From the NCBI RefSeq assembly GCF_019219065.1, contig NZ_JAHUWK010000002.1, forward strand, positions 62,001-126,000: DNA of 64,000 nucleotides, written 5' to 3'. The position numbers and the translations under genes were made by a program. The notes beneath the pieces are model-generated. The model worked only from the letters and a program-made list of their open reading frames with translations, was not told the origin of the DNA and searched no databases. Below, in pieces: positions 54,192-63,216 of this stretch. Numbering within the stretch: position 1 is the first letter of the stretch; every line of letters begins with the position of its first letter. This DNA is from Duganella sp. sic0402. Its GTDB lineage: Bacteria; Pseudomonadota; Gammaproteobacteria; Burkholderiales; Burkholderiaceae_D.

Positions 54192-55244
54192 ATGCCGGTC
54201 AAGCCGCATCATCCCGACGCCGAAGCCGCAGCCGATGTGCCGCCGCATGTGATACGCCAGGTGCTGCAACTGGTGGCCAGCCGTGGACATTCACCGGAGC
54301 GGCTGTGCAAGGGGCTGGGCTTCACGCCGGAGAATCTGTGCGACGCCAACTTCCGCGTCTCCTACCGCCAGACCAGCCTGCTGATACGGCGCGCCATGCA
54401 GCGCTGGGGCGACCCGGCCATCGGCCTGGCCACCGGCGCGCGCCAGACGGTCGTGTGCTTCGGCCTGCCGGGACTGGGCATGCTGACCTGCGCCACGCTG
54501 GGTGAAGCCTTCCAGTACCTGATCAAATACCAGCGCGCGGCCGGTGCGCTGACCACCAACGAGATGAGCATCCTCGACGAGCACCACTTCGTCACCGAGG
54601 TGGCGACCCGCTTTCACGATCCCGAACTGGAGCCGTTCTTCATCGAAGAGATCTTCGTCAGCGGCGTGGAAGTGTCGCGCGCCATGGTCGGATCGCACTT
54701 CCGCCCGGCGCGGCTGGAGCTGCGCTATCCGCGCCCGGAATACGCGGCCGCCTACAGCGAGTACTTCCGCTGCCCGGTGGTGTTCAACGCGCCGCTGAAT
54801 CGCCTGATCTGCGACATGGCCTGGTATCACTGCCCGCTGCCTACGCACGACCGCTATATGCAGGGCGGTCTGCAGGCGCAGATCGACCAGTTGCTGGAAA
54901 CCGAAACGCCGCGAAATGATCTGGTGGAATCCATCATGAACGAGTTGCGCGGCTCGGTGGACGAGGTGCCCGGCCTGGCGAAAGTCGGCGCCACGCTCAA
55001 TCTCAGCGAGCGCACGCTGCGCCGCCGGCTGGCGGAGCTGGACACCTCCTACCAGCGGCTGGTGGACCAGGTACGCTACGAAGCGGCGCTCGACCTGCTG
55101 AAGCGCAGCGAGATGCCGCTGGTCGATATCGCCATGGCGACCGGCTTTACCGACGCGCGCAACTTCCGCCGCGCCTTCAAGCGCTGGTCCGGCATGCTGC
55201 CGAACCAGATCCGCCACGGCGCGGCGGCACCGCGCCTAATATAG
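54192..55244 (+). CDS. AraC-family regulator (arabinose-binding-like N-terminal domain, OruR type)
   Basis: 350 residues from MPVKPHHPDAEA, with a GAGGAG site before it. N-terminal ligand domain of the OruR/ArgR-like type (FRVSYRQTSLLIRRAMQRWGDP; GLPGLGMLTCATLGEAFQYL). The C-terminal double helix-turn-helix is VGATLNLSERTLRRRLAE and IAMATGFTDARNFRRAFKRWSG. Regulators of this subclass often govern lipid, steroid or alkyl catabolism. The catabolic genes lie convergent to it, and a MFS gene is divergent. It overlaps the SDR stop by 9 nt. Confidence 0.93.
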   Translation: MPVKPHHPDAEAAADVPPHVIRQVLQLVASRGHSPERLCKGLGFTPENLCDANFRVSYRQTSLLIRRAMQRWGDPAIGLATGARQTVVCFGLPGLGMLTCATLGEAFQYLIKYQRAAGALTTNEMSILDEHHFVTEVATRFHDPELEPFFIEEIFVSGVEVSRAMVGSHFRPARLELRYPRPEYAAAYSEYFRCPVVFNAPLNRLICDMAWYHCPLPTHDRYMQGGLQAQIDQLLETETPRNDLVESIMNELRGSVDEVPGLAKVGATLNLSERTLRRRLAELDTSYQRLVDQVRYEAALDLLKRSEMPLVDIAMATGFTDARNFRRAFKRWSGMLPNQIRHGAAAPRLI

Positions 55245-56099
55245 CTCCCACTGGCCGTCGCGCATCTGCACCAGGCCGCGCCGCCTTAGCGACTCCAGGT
55301 AGCGTGCGTGTCCGCGCAAGCCCTTCTTGCGGAACAGCGGAATCAAGCGGGGCAGCAGGTTCGGCACCAGCATCGCCAGCCGCACCGTCCACGATTCGCT
55401 GACGCGCGGATAGCGCTCCAGGCAGGGATGATCGAGCATGCGCAGCACCTGCCTGGCCACGTCCTCCGGCTGCTGCGGCGGGTCCATGAACTGCAGCGTG
55501 TTGCCGCCTTCAATGGCCTCGCGCATCAGCATCGGCGTCTCGGTGGCTGACGGCATCACGCTGCCGATTTTCACGCCATGCCGTTGCGCATCCATGCCCA
55601 GGCACAGCATGGCGCCGCGCAGGCCGAACTTGGTGGCCGAGTAGATGCCCGTCTCAGGCAAGGGGAAGATCCCGCCCAGCGACACGGTGTTGATTACCCG
55701 CCCATCGCCGGCACGCTGCAAGGCCGGAAAGGCCAGCCGCGTCAGCACAATCGGCGACAGCAGATTGATATTCAGCTCGCCGAGGATATTCTCGACCGAG
55801 CGTTCCTCAAAATGCCCGGTGCCGGTGATGGCCGCGTTGTTGACCAGAATATCCAGCCTGCCAAAGCGCTCCTGCACAAAGGCCAGCAGTTCCGGCAGTT
55901 TGCTGAAGTCGCGCAGATCGATCTCGACGCCGGTGGCGGCCGGCCCCAGTTCGGCCACCGCGACATCCAGCGAAGCCTGGTTGTAATCCGCCAGCACGCA
56001 CTGGATGCCGCGCGCGATAAAGCCACGGCAGATGGCCCGGCCGATGCCGCCGGCGCCGCCGGTAATCAGGGCCACGCGGCCCGTTACAGTGGTCGTCAT
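55236..56099 (-). CDS. Short-chain dehydrogenase/reductase
   Basis: 287 residues. NAD(P) motif TGGAGGIGRAICRG, NNAAITG, Ser in NTVSLGGIFPL and YSATKFGLRG (Tyr-x3-Lys) are all intact, so it is a classical SDR with a C-terminal extension (about 40 basic/hydrophobic residues, LVPNLLPRLIPLFRKKG). The extension suggests membrane contact. It is third in the leftward operon FMO-ALDH-SDR; the SDR start overlaps the ALDH stop by 4 nt. Likely an alcohol/ketone interconversion step for the same substrate. Confidence 0.93.
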   Translation of the reverse strand: MTTTVTGRVALITGGAGGIGRAICRGFIARGIQCVLADYNQASLDVAVAELGPAATGVEIDLRDFSKLPELLAFVQERFGRLDILVNNAAITGTGHFEERSVENILGELNINLLSPIVLTRLAFPALQRAGDGRVINTVSLGGIFPLPETGIYSATKFGLRGAMLCLGMDAQRHGVKIGSVMPSATETPMLMREAIEGGNTLQFMDPPQQPEDVARQVLRMLDHPCLERYPRVSESWTVRLAMLVPNLLPRLIPLFRKKGLRGHARYLESLRRRGLVQMRDGQWELY

Positions 56100-57604
56100 G
56101 CGCCGCCCCTCCCCAGTTGCATCCAGATGGTTTTGGTTTCGGTGTACTGGTCGTGCGCCAGCAGCGACTTCTCGCGTCCGCCGAAGCCGGATTCCTTGTA
56201 GCCGCCAAACGGCACGCCGGTGTCGCCTTCCGAGAAGCAGTTGACCGACACCGTACCGGCGCGGATCTGCTTCGCTACGCCATGCGCCGCATCCAGGCTA
56301 CTGGTGTAGACCGACGACGCCAGGCCATAGCTGGTGTCGTTGGCAATCGCCACGCCTTCGGCCAGGCCGTCAAACGTCAACACCGACAGCACCGGGCCGA
56401 AAATCTCTTCGCGTGCAATCGTCATCGACGGCCGCACGCCGTCAAAGATGGTCGGCTCGACAAAGCTGCCGCCGCTGTCCTGCCGTACCTGCCGGCCGCC
56501 GTAGGCCAGCTGTGCGCCTTGCTGCTTGCCGCTGTCAATATAGCCCAGCACGCGTTGCATATGCTGCGGCTCGATCAGTGCGCCGAGGCGCGTGGCAGGA
56601 TCGAGCGGATCGCCGACGCGCCAGTCGTCGAAAGCGCGTTTCACTTCCGCCAGCAGCTCCTCCTTGCGCGAGCGATGCACGATCAACCGCGAGCCGGCAC
56701 TGCAATTCTCACCCTGGCAGAACAAGGCGCCCAGCGCCACTTGCTGCGCCACGCCGGCCAGGTCGTGCGCGTCCGCCAGCACCAGCGCCGGGCTCTTGCC
56801 GCCGCATTCCAGCACCACCCTTTTCATATTCGACTCGGCCGAGTATTTGAGGAACAGCCGCCCCACTTCGCCGGAGCCGGTAAAACTGACGCAATCGATA
56901 TCGCGATGCCGGCCTATCGCCTGCCCCACCGTCTCGCCATAACCCGGCACGATATTCAGCACGCCTTCCGGCACGCCTGCCTCCAGCGCGAGACGGCCCA
57001 GCACCAGCGCCGTCAGCGTGGTCTGCTCGGCAGGCTTGATGACGATGGAATTGCCGCTGGCGAGCGCCGGGCCGATCTTCCAGCCAGCCAGGTAAATCGG
57101 AAAATTCCACGGCAGGACCGCGCCCACAACGCCGATGGGTTCACGCACGATCATGGCCACGATATCGGGCGCGGTTGGCGCCACCTGGTCATACAGCTTG
57201 TCGGCGGCTTCCGCGTGCCAGCGCAGGCTTTCGATCATGTCCGGCAAATCGGCCGACAGCGCATCGCGTATCGGCTTGCCGGAGTCCAGGCTCTCCATCA
57301 GCGCCAGCGTCTCCAGATTGGACTCCACCAGGTCGGCGAAGCGCAGCAACACCTTCTTGCGATGCTTGGGCGTGGCGCGCGACCAGTCGCCACGCTCGAA
57401 TACGCGGCGCGCGGCGCTCACCGCCTCATCCACGTCCAGTGCGCCGCAACGGGCGATGCCGGCCAGCCGGCGGCCAGTGGCGGGATTGATGGTGTCGAAT
57501 TCCTCGGCCGAGATGGCGTTAACGAAACGGCCATCGATCAGCGCACGCGTCTCGAAATCCAGGCTGGCGGCCTGGCGCTGATAGAACTCAAAGGTTTTCT
57601 CCAT
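56096..57604 (-). CDS. NAD(P)-dependent aldehyde dehydrogenase (PuuC-like)
   Basis: 502 residues, normal ALDH length. VLPWNFPIYLAGWKIGPALA, FTGSGEVGRLFLKYSAESN, LECGGKSPALVLADA (general base Glu) and FCQGENCSAGSRL with the catalytic Cys are present. It oxidises an aldehyde to the carboxylate. The sequence style resembles the gamma-glutamyl-aminobutyraldehyde branch. Its partner genes, a flavin monooxygenase upstream (11-nt gap) and an SDR downstream (4-nt overlap), point to catabolism of a ketone or ester-derived alcohol instead. Confidence 0.95.
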   Translation of the reverse strand: MEKTFEFYQRQAASLDFETRALIDGRFVNAISAEEFDTINPATGRRLAGIARCGALDVDEAVSAARRVFERGDWSRATPKHRKKVLLRFADLVESNLETLALMESLDSGKPIRDALSADLPDMIESLRWHAEAADKLYDQVAPTAPDIVAMIVREPIGVVGAVLPWNFPIYLAGWKIGPALASGNSIVIKPAEQTTLTALVLGRLALEAGVPEGVLNIVPGYGETVGQAIGRHRDIDCVSFTGSGEVGRLFLKYSAESNMKRVVLECGGKSPALVLADAHDLAGVAQQVALGALFCQGENCSAGSRLIVHRSRKEELLAEVKRAFDDWRVGDPLDPATRLGALIEPQHMQRVLGYIDSGKQQGAQLAYGGRQVRQDSGGSFVEPTIFDGVRPSMTIAREEIFGPVLSVLTFDGLAEGVAIANDTSYGLASSVYTSSLDAAHGVAKQIRAGTVSVNCFSEGDTGVPFGGYKESGFGGREKSLLAHDQYTETKTIWMQLGRGGA

Positions 57605-57615
57605 GCTGCGCCCCC

Positions 57616-59004
57616 TTACGCCGCCGCACGCAAAGCCGCAGGCCGCGCAGCGGCCGTATCGACGCGCAGCCGGTCGTAGTAATGTTCGGTCAGCTCCGGC
57701 CAGCCCATCTTGCGGCGCAAGCGCTTGAGGTAGGACTTGAGCGCGTGCGCTTCCAGATACACCTCATGCCGCTGCGACTGCACAAATTTCAGGCCGCCCG
57801 ACAAATCCGGATTGTCATGCGCGATCAATGCGTCGAAGCGGCTGGCGCCTGCCGGATTATCCAGTTGATCGCGCAGGTAGGCGGCAATCATGAAGGCTTC
57901 TGTATCAAACAGCTTGTAGGCGCTGGAGTTGGTTTCCACGTAGCCGATGCCGAACAGGTTGCGGTGATCGCGGCTGAACATCGACAGATATAGCTGCGGC
58001 CTTCCGCCGCGCCATTCAAAGTACTCGGCCGCGTACTTGCAGCTCCACTTGTAGCCGGTGGCGTAGATCACCAGGTCCAGCTCCTCGCGGCTGCCATCCT
58101 TGAACACCACATCGTCGCCATCGTAGTGCGACACATCCGGCCTGACCGCGATATTCCCGTGCTGAAGATTGTGCAGCAGCTGCGAATTCAACAACGGATG
58201 GCTTTCAAACAGCTTGTGGTCCGGCTTCGGCAAACCAAAGCGCGTCAGGTCGCCGGTGAACATCTTCAGCAGCAGTCCCATGACCGGGCGCGCCATCCAG
58301 ATCGGCAGCGGCGGGCCGCTCTCGCCCACCTGGTCGGCCGGGATGCCGAACAAATGCTTGGGAATGAAGTGGTAGCCGCGCCGCATGCTGATGAAGGCGC
58401 GCTGCGCGCGGCTCGCCGCATCGCAGGCGATGTCCGCGCCCGAGTTGCCGGCGCCGACGATCATTACCCGCTTGCCGGCGAATTCGTCGCTGCTTTTATA
58501 CGTGACGGAATGGCGCACCTCGCCATTGAACTGTCCTTTTACTTCGGGCATATTCGGGTCCCAGTTGCAGCCGGTGGCGCAGATCACGGCCAGGTAACGA
58601 CGGCGCGTGCCATCGCCCAGCGTCACCAGCCATTTGCCATCGGCTTCCTTGTGCACATGCTGCACCGGCATGTTGAAGCGGATCGCCGGCCGCAGGCCGT
58701 ACGCGTCCGCATAGCTGCGCACATAGCTGAGGATCTGCTGGTTGGTCGGATAGTCGGGATAGGACTTCGGCATCGGAAAACCGATAAAGCCCGACAGGTC
58801 GCGGGATGAAATAAAATGGGCCGACTCATAAATCGGACTGCCCGGATTCTGCATGTCCCAGATGCCGCCAACGTCAGCGTGGCGCTCGAACTGTTCGTAC
58901 GCCAGGTTCATCGCCTTCAGCGCGCGCGCCGCCGACAGGCCGCCCGGCCCGGCGCCCACCACGCAGACCGCGTTGCCGCAGTCGGTAATCTCATTTGTGA
59001 TCAT
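57616..59004 (-). CDS. Flavin-containing monooxygenase (class B, FMO type)
   Basis: 462 residues from MITNEITDCG, with a GGGGGAG site 8 nt upstream. Two Rossmann motifs bind FAD (VVGAGPGGLSAARALKA) and NADPH (VMIVGAGNSGADIA). Between them lies FNGEVRHSVTY, matching the FMO fingerprint FxGxxxHxxx(Y/F). The Tyr replaces the W of Baeyer-Villiger enzymes, so the reaction could be heteroatom oxidation or a BVMO-like insertion. Also seen: ATGYKWSCKYA (ATGY). It leads the FMO-ALDH-SDR operon and is divergent from a TonB-dependent receptor. Confidence 0.93.
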   Translation of the reverse strand: MITNEITDCGNAVCVVGAGPGGLSAARALKAMNLAYEQFERHADVGGIWDMQNPGSPIYESAHFISSRDLSGFIGFPMPKSYPDYPTNQQILSYVRSYADAYGLRPAIRFNMPVQHVHKEADGKWLVTLGDGTRRRYLAVICATGCNWDPNMPEVKGQFNGEVRHSVTYKSSDEFAGKRVMIVGAGNSGADIACDAASRAQRAFISMRRGYHFIPKHLFGIPADQVGESGPPLPIWMARPVMGLLLKMFTGDLTRFGLPKPDHKLFESHPLLNSQLLHNLQHGNIAVRPDVSHYDGDDVVFKDGSREELDLVIYATGYKWSCKYAAEYFEWRGGRPQLYLSMFSRDHRNLFGIGYVETNSSAYKLFDTEAFMIAAYLRDQLDNPAGASRFDALIAHDNPDLSGGLKFVQSQRHEVYLEAHALKSYLKRLRRKMGWPELTEHYYDRLRVDTAAARPAALRAAA

Positions 59005-59214
59005 TATGTGCTCCCCCATGGTTGTAAGTCCTGGCTGCATTGTGCAAACAAAGCCACGCCGGGACGGGGGCAAAAAGGACAGGCGGGGAGCCGAAGCGGC
59101 CACGCAACATCTGGGCGCTTTGGCCGGGATGGCATCCTTGTCTGTCCGGTCCGGCCCCCGGTGCGGTGATGCGCGCGTCTACATTGAAAAAAACCAAACA
59201 ACAAAGGAGAGACC

Positions 59215-61641
59215 GTGAAGCCACATGCATTGCAGCCGCCATCCCAATCATCCTGCCTTATGCGCGTGCTGGCGCACAGCATCGCCCTCGCCTTCGCCGG
59301 CACGCTCAGCGCGCACGCCGACGACGATATCCAGAAAGTCATCGTCACCGCGCAATCGCGTGCGCAGTCGGCGCAGGAAGTACCTATCTCCATGGAAGTG
59401 ATTACCGCGCGCGATATACAGAATCTGGGTGCACGCAATCTCGGCGATGTCACCGGCTACCTGCCCGGCTTCCAGGTCGACGCCACCCAGCCCACGCAGC
59501 CGATCTTCGGCATACGCGGCGTGCAGGCGGGCGACTTCGGCATCGGCACCGACACGCCAGTCGGCATTTATGTGGACGGCGTCTACACCGGCAAGACCGG
59601 TGGCGCGCTGATGAACTTCATCGATATCCAGCGCGTGGAGGTGCTGAAAGGCCCGCAAGGCACGCTGTTCGGCCGCAATAGCGCGGCAGGCGCCATCGCG
59701 GTGGTCACCAATGAGCCGGAAGCAGAGTTTGATGCGGCCGGCCATGTGCGCGTCGGCGATTATGGGCGGGCCGATCTCGATGCCATGCTCAATGTGCCGT
59801 TGGGGGCCAGCACCGCCGCGCGTCTGGTCTTCGTCCGCGCCCGCAGCGATGGCTGGGTGCGCAACACCAGCACCGGCAACCGCACCACCGGCGATAATAG
59901 CTGGGCCACAAGGCTGTCGCTCAAGCAGAAGATCAGTGATGCCACGCTGCTGCTGTCTTGGGAGCACGAGCAGTTGCGCCAGAAAGGCTGGCCGGCGTTT
60001 GGTGTGGTCAAGGATCCAACGCTGCCGTTTGCAGGCTACACCGGCGTCTACGATGCCGCCTACGTCGCCCATTTCAGCGATCCACGCAAGGCGCGACTGG
60101 AGAACGATACCGACGGCCGCGAAACGCGCAACTTCGACGGCGTCACGCTGCGTGCCGAGATCCCGCTGGGCGGCGCCACGTTGCGCTCCACCACTGCTTT
60201 CCGTACATTCTCCTCATACAACCTGACCGACAACGACGGCACAGCACGGGTCGACTTCCGGCTCGCCACGCAGGATCAGAAGAAAGCCTACAACTGGCAA
60301 CAGGAATTCAAGCTCTCCGGCACCACCGACATGCTGGACTGGATCGCCGGTGCCAGCTTCTACGACAACCGCGAGCGGCAGCGCAGTTCCGCCATTCTCA
60401 ACACCGCCACGCTGGATAGTCTCAGCCTGATGCAAGGCGGCGGCGCTGATTTCGCCACGCTGTTCGGTGGACTGGGCATGGCCGGCGTGCCTGGGGTGGA
60501 TGACAGCTCGGTATTCGGCTGGCAGGAAGATAACAACGCCAAGCTGCGCACACGCGCCTTCTCGGTCTACGGGGACTTGATCTGGCGACTGGCCCCTGGC
60601 ACGCGCCTCACCACCGGCCTGCGCTGGAGCCGCGATCGCAAGGAGATGCAATGGCATGTACCGGGCCGCGTGTCGACAGCGCTGGATGGGCTGCTCAACA
60701 CCTATGGCCCTGCGGCGGGACTGGATGCGTCGGCGCTACCATCCAACATCATCTTCGCGGCGGCCGGCCCGCTGGCCGCCACGCCGGTCAACGCCAAGCG
60801 CAGTTGGACCGACTGGAGTCCGCGCCTGGTACTCGACCATAAGCTGAACGATGACCTGCTGCTGTTTGCCTCGCTGTCGCGCGGCTACCAGGCTGGCGGC
60901 TTCAATGTCTTCACGCCGCCAAATGCCGCATCGGCCAATCCGCGCGAGCGCGACCCCAGCTTTAATCCGGAGAAGATGACCAATCTGGAACTAGGCTTCA
61001 AGCTGACCGCGCCGTCGCTGCGCGCCACCATCAATGGCGCGCTGTTCGCCTATCGTTTCAAGAATCTGCAGGATGTGAAGCTGGGCGGCACCAGCGCCAT
61101 CCCGACCTATAACATCATCAACAGCGACCAGGAAGCGAAGGGCCTGGACCTGGACGCCCGCATCCGCGTCTCTCCGCGCCTGACCGCTTTTGCTGGCATC
61201 GAAGTGATCGACCAGACTTACCAACGCTATCAGACCACCGACAGCAGCGGCGCCACGCTGGACCTGTCCGGCCAGACGGTCGGCACACCGCGCTTCACTG
61301 GCATGGCCGGCGTCAGCACCAACTGGGAAGCACTGAACGGTCGTATGAGCGCCACGCTGCAAGGCAACTACCACGGCAAATCGCGCTGCAACGACGACAC
61401 GCGCGCGCTGCAATGCCTGAACGCGCCCGCCTTTCGCACCGGGACGTCCGGCGGCAAGGCGGACCTGCGCGTCGGCTGGGATGCGGCCAACGGCAAGTTC
61501 GGCATCGGCCTTCTGGTGAATAACCTGTTCGACAAGCGCTACGTCTACAATCTGGATGGCCAGACCAAGGCCTTCGGCCTGCCTTACGCCAGCGTCACCG
61601 CGCCACGCACGATTGCTCTCGAACTGCGCGGCAGCCTATAG
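59215..61641 (+). CDS. TonB-dependent outer-membrane receptor
   Basis: 808 residues from a GTG at 59215 with AAGGAGA just upstream. A signal peptide (LAHSIALAFAGTLSAHA, ending about residue 35) is followed by a TonB-box-like IQKVIVTA, a plug domain (VPISMEVITARDIQNLGARN ... VEVLKGPQGTLFGRNSAAGA) and a 22-strand barrel ending ALELRGSL. No extra signalling domain is seen. The class imports siderophores, cobalamin, sugars and other compounds. The divergent FMO-ALDH-SDR operon suggests uptake of that pathway's substrate. The 3' end overlaps the kinase gene by 6 nt (CTATAG). Confidence 0.95.
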   Translation: MKPHALQPPSQSSCLMRVLAHSIALAFAGTLSAHADDDIQKVIVTAQSRAQSAQEVPISMEVITARDIQNLGARNLGDVTGYLPGFQVDATQPTQPIFGIRGVQAGDFGIGTDTPVGIYVDGVYTGKTGGALMNFIDIQRVEVLKGPQGTLFGRNSAAGAIAVVTNEPEAEFDAAGHVRVGDYGRADLDAMLNVPLGASTAARLVFVRARSDGWVRNTSTGNRTTGDNSWATRLSLKQKISDATLLLSWEHEQLRQKGWPAFGVVKDPTLPFAGYTGVYDAAYVAHFSDPRKARLENDTDGRETRNFDGVTLRAEIPLGGATLRSTTAFRTFSSYNLTDNDGTARVDFRLATQDQKKAYNWQQEFKLSGTTDMLDWIAGASFYDNRERQRSSAILNTATLDSLSLMQGGGADFATLFGGLGMAGVPGVDDSSVFGWQEDNNAKLRTRAFSVYGDLIWRLAPGTRLTTGLRWSRDRKEMQWHVPGRVSTALDGLLNTYGPAAGLDASALPSNIIFAAAGPLAATPVNAKRSWTDWSPRLVLDHKLNDDLLLFASLSRGYQAGGFNVFTPPNAASANPRERDPSFNPEKMTNLELGFKLTAPSLRATINGALFAYRFKNLQDVKLGGTSAIPTYNIINSDQEAKGLDLDARIRVSPRLTAFAGIEVIDQTYQRYQTTDSSGATLDLSGQTVGTPRFTGMAGVSTNWEALNGRMSATLQGNYHGKSRCNDDTRALQCLNAPAFRTGTSGGKADLRVGWDAANGKFGIGLLVNNLFDKRYVYNLDGQTKAFGLPYASVTAPRTIALELRGSL

Positions 61642-63198
61642 CCGTTCCGGGTAGCCGGTGATGTCGGCGATTTGCTGGTACAACGGCTGCAACTGCTTGT
61701 ACATATTGAGGTAGACGCACCGGTAAAGCTGATCGTAGATTTTCTGGTTGGCGGGAATGGGGTAAAACACCCGGCCAGGCCGGGTCATGGCGCGGGTGGC
61801 GGTGTCGAAGTCTTTGTGCAGGCCGAGGCCGGCGGCGATGGCAATCGCCGCACCCAGGCCGGAGGTTTCATAGACGTGCGCGCGGGCGGCAGGCAAGCCG
61901 AAAATGTCTGCCGTGAGTTGCATCGCCGCGTCGCTTTGCGAGCCGCCCCCGGCAATGCGCAGTTGCGTCACGGCGACGCCGCTGCGTTTTTCGATACGCT
62001 CCTTGCCTTCCCTGAGCGCGTAAGCCAGTCCTTCGAGAATGGAGCGATACATATGGGCGCGCGTGTGAACATCGCCGAAGCCGATCATCGCGCCCTTGGC
62101 CTCAGGGCCGGGGATACGGATACCAGGGCTCCAGTAGGGTTGCAGCATCAGCCCCATGGAGCCCGGCGGCACCTCGTTGACCAGTTGGTCGAACATGGCT
62201 TCCGGCGCCATGCCCTGCTCCGCACCCGCCATCTTTTCCAGATGTCCGAACTGCTCCTTGAACCAGTTGACCATCCAGTAGCCACGGAAGATTTGCACTT
62301 CGGTGCTGTACGCGCCTGGCACGGCCGCCGGATATGGCGGAATGAAGGGCGTAACTTCGACATACTTTTTGCTGGTGGTGTTGATGGTGGCGGTGGTGCC
62401 GTAACTGAGGCAGGCGATGTGCGGCTCCAGACTGCCGGCGCCGATCACTTCACACGCTTTATCGGCGGCAGCGGCCACCAGTGGCGTCCCTTCCGGTATG
62501 CCGGTTGCCGCTGCGGCGCTGGCGGTGATGGCGCCGATTACCGTGCCGGGCTCCGCCAGCTCGGGCAGCATGTCCGGCCGCACCTGCAAGGCTTGCCATT
62601 TCCAGTCGCGCCGTCCAGCCCACTGGTGGCGCTTGTAGTCGAATGGCAGGTAGGCGACTTGCGAGCCGGTGGAGTCGACGTGCAATCCGCACAGCCGATA
62701 GTTGAGGAAACCGGACAGCAGCACGTATTTATAAGTCTTGGCCCAGATATCCGGTTGCTGCTCGGCGATCCAGTTAATCTCCGCCTCACGCCGGAAGTAT
62801 TCGATGGTGCCTTCCACCCGTGCGGCTTTGAAGGCAGCGCGCCACCACCAGCTGAGCGGCCTTTGCTTGCCCACGCGGCGCTGGTCCAGCCACGTGATGG
62901 CAGGCCTGAGCGGATTGCCATCGCGGTCCAGGTTGATCACCGTGCCGCGCTGGGTGGTGACAGCGACGCCCTTGATGGCGCTGCGCGGGATGTCGGTGCT
63001 GCGCCACAGTTGCTGGCAGGCGGCTTTGACGGCGTCCCAGTAGCCATCGGCGTCATGCTCGGCCCAGCCTGGATGCTCGGAGAAGTAGGCTTGCAGGTGG
63101 ATTTGCGATTTCGCGGCCAGATTGCCATTCAGGTCGAATAGCAGCGCGCGAACGCTTTGCGTGCCGTTGTCGATGGAAAGCAGGTATTGGTCTGCCAT
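61636..63198 (-). CDS. FGGY-family carbohydrate kinase
   Basis: 520 residues. Phosphate-1 motif (LSIDNGTQSVRALLFDLNG), ITWLDQRR, and C-terminal ATPase fold with LRIAGGGSQSDAAMQLTADIFG and GLGAAIAIAAGLG. The family phosphorylates glycerol, xylulose, gluconate, erythritol and similar polyols. The sequence departs from standard GlpK, so the substrate is open. The gene upstream on the same strand (18 bp away) is a glycerol-3-phosphate-dehydrogenase-like gene. The two enzymes together suggest a polyol kinase feeding a polyol-phosphate dehydrogenase. Confidence 0.93.
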   Translation of the reverse strand: MADQYLLSIDNGTQSVRALLFDLNGNLAAKSQIHLQAYFSEHPGWAEHDADGYWDAVKAACQQLWRSTDIPRSAIKGVAVTTQRGTVINLDRDGNPLRPAITWLDQRRVGKQRPLSWWWRAAFKAARVEGTIEYFRREAEINWIAEQQPDIWAKTYKYVLLSGFLNYRLCGLHVDSTGSQVAYLPFDYKRHQWAGRRDWKWQALQVRPDMLPELAEPGTVIGAITASAAAATGIPEGTPLVAAAADKACEVIGAGSLEPHIACLSYGTTATINTTSKKYVEVTPFIPPYPAAVPGAYSTEVQIFRGYWMVNWFKEQFGHLEKMAGAEQGMAPEAMFDQLVNEVPPGSMGLMLQPYWSPGIRIPGPEAKGAMIGFGDVHTRAHMYRSILEGLAYALREGKERIEKRSGVAVTQLRIAGGGSQSDAAMQLTADIFGLPAARAHVYETSGLGAAIAIAAGLGLHKDFDTATRAMTRPGRVFYPIPANQKIYDQLYRCVYLNMYKQLQPLYQQIADITGYPERL

Positions 63199-63216
63199 GG
63201 TGTCTCGTCATGTGAT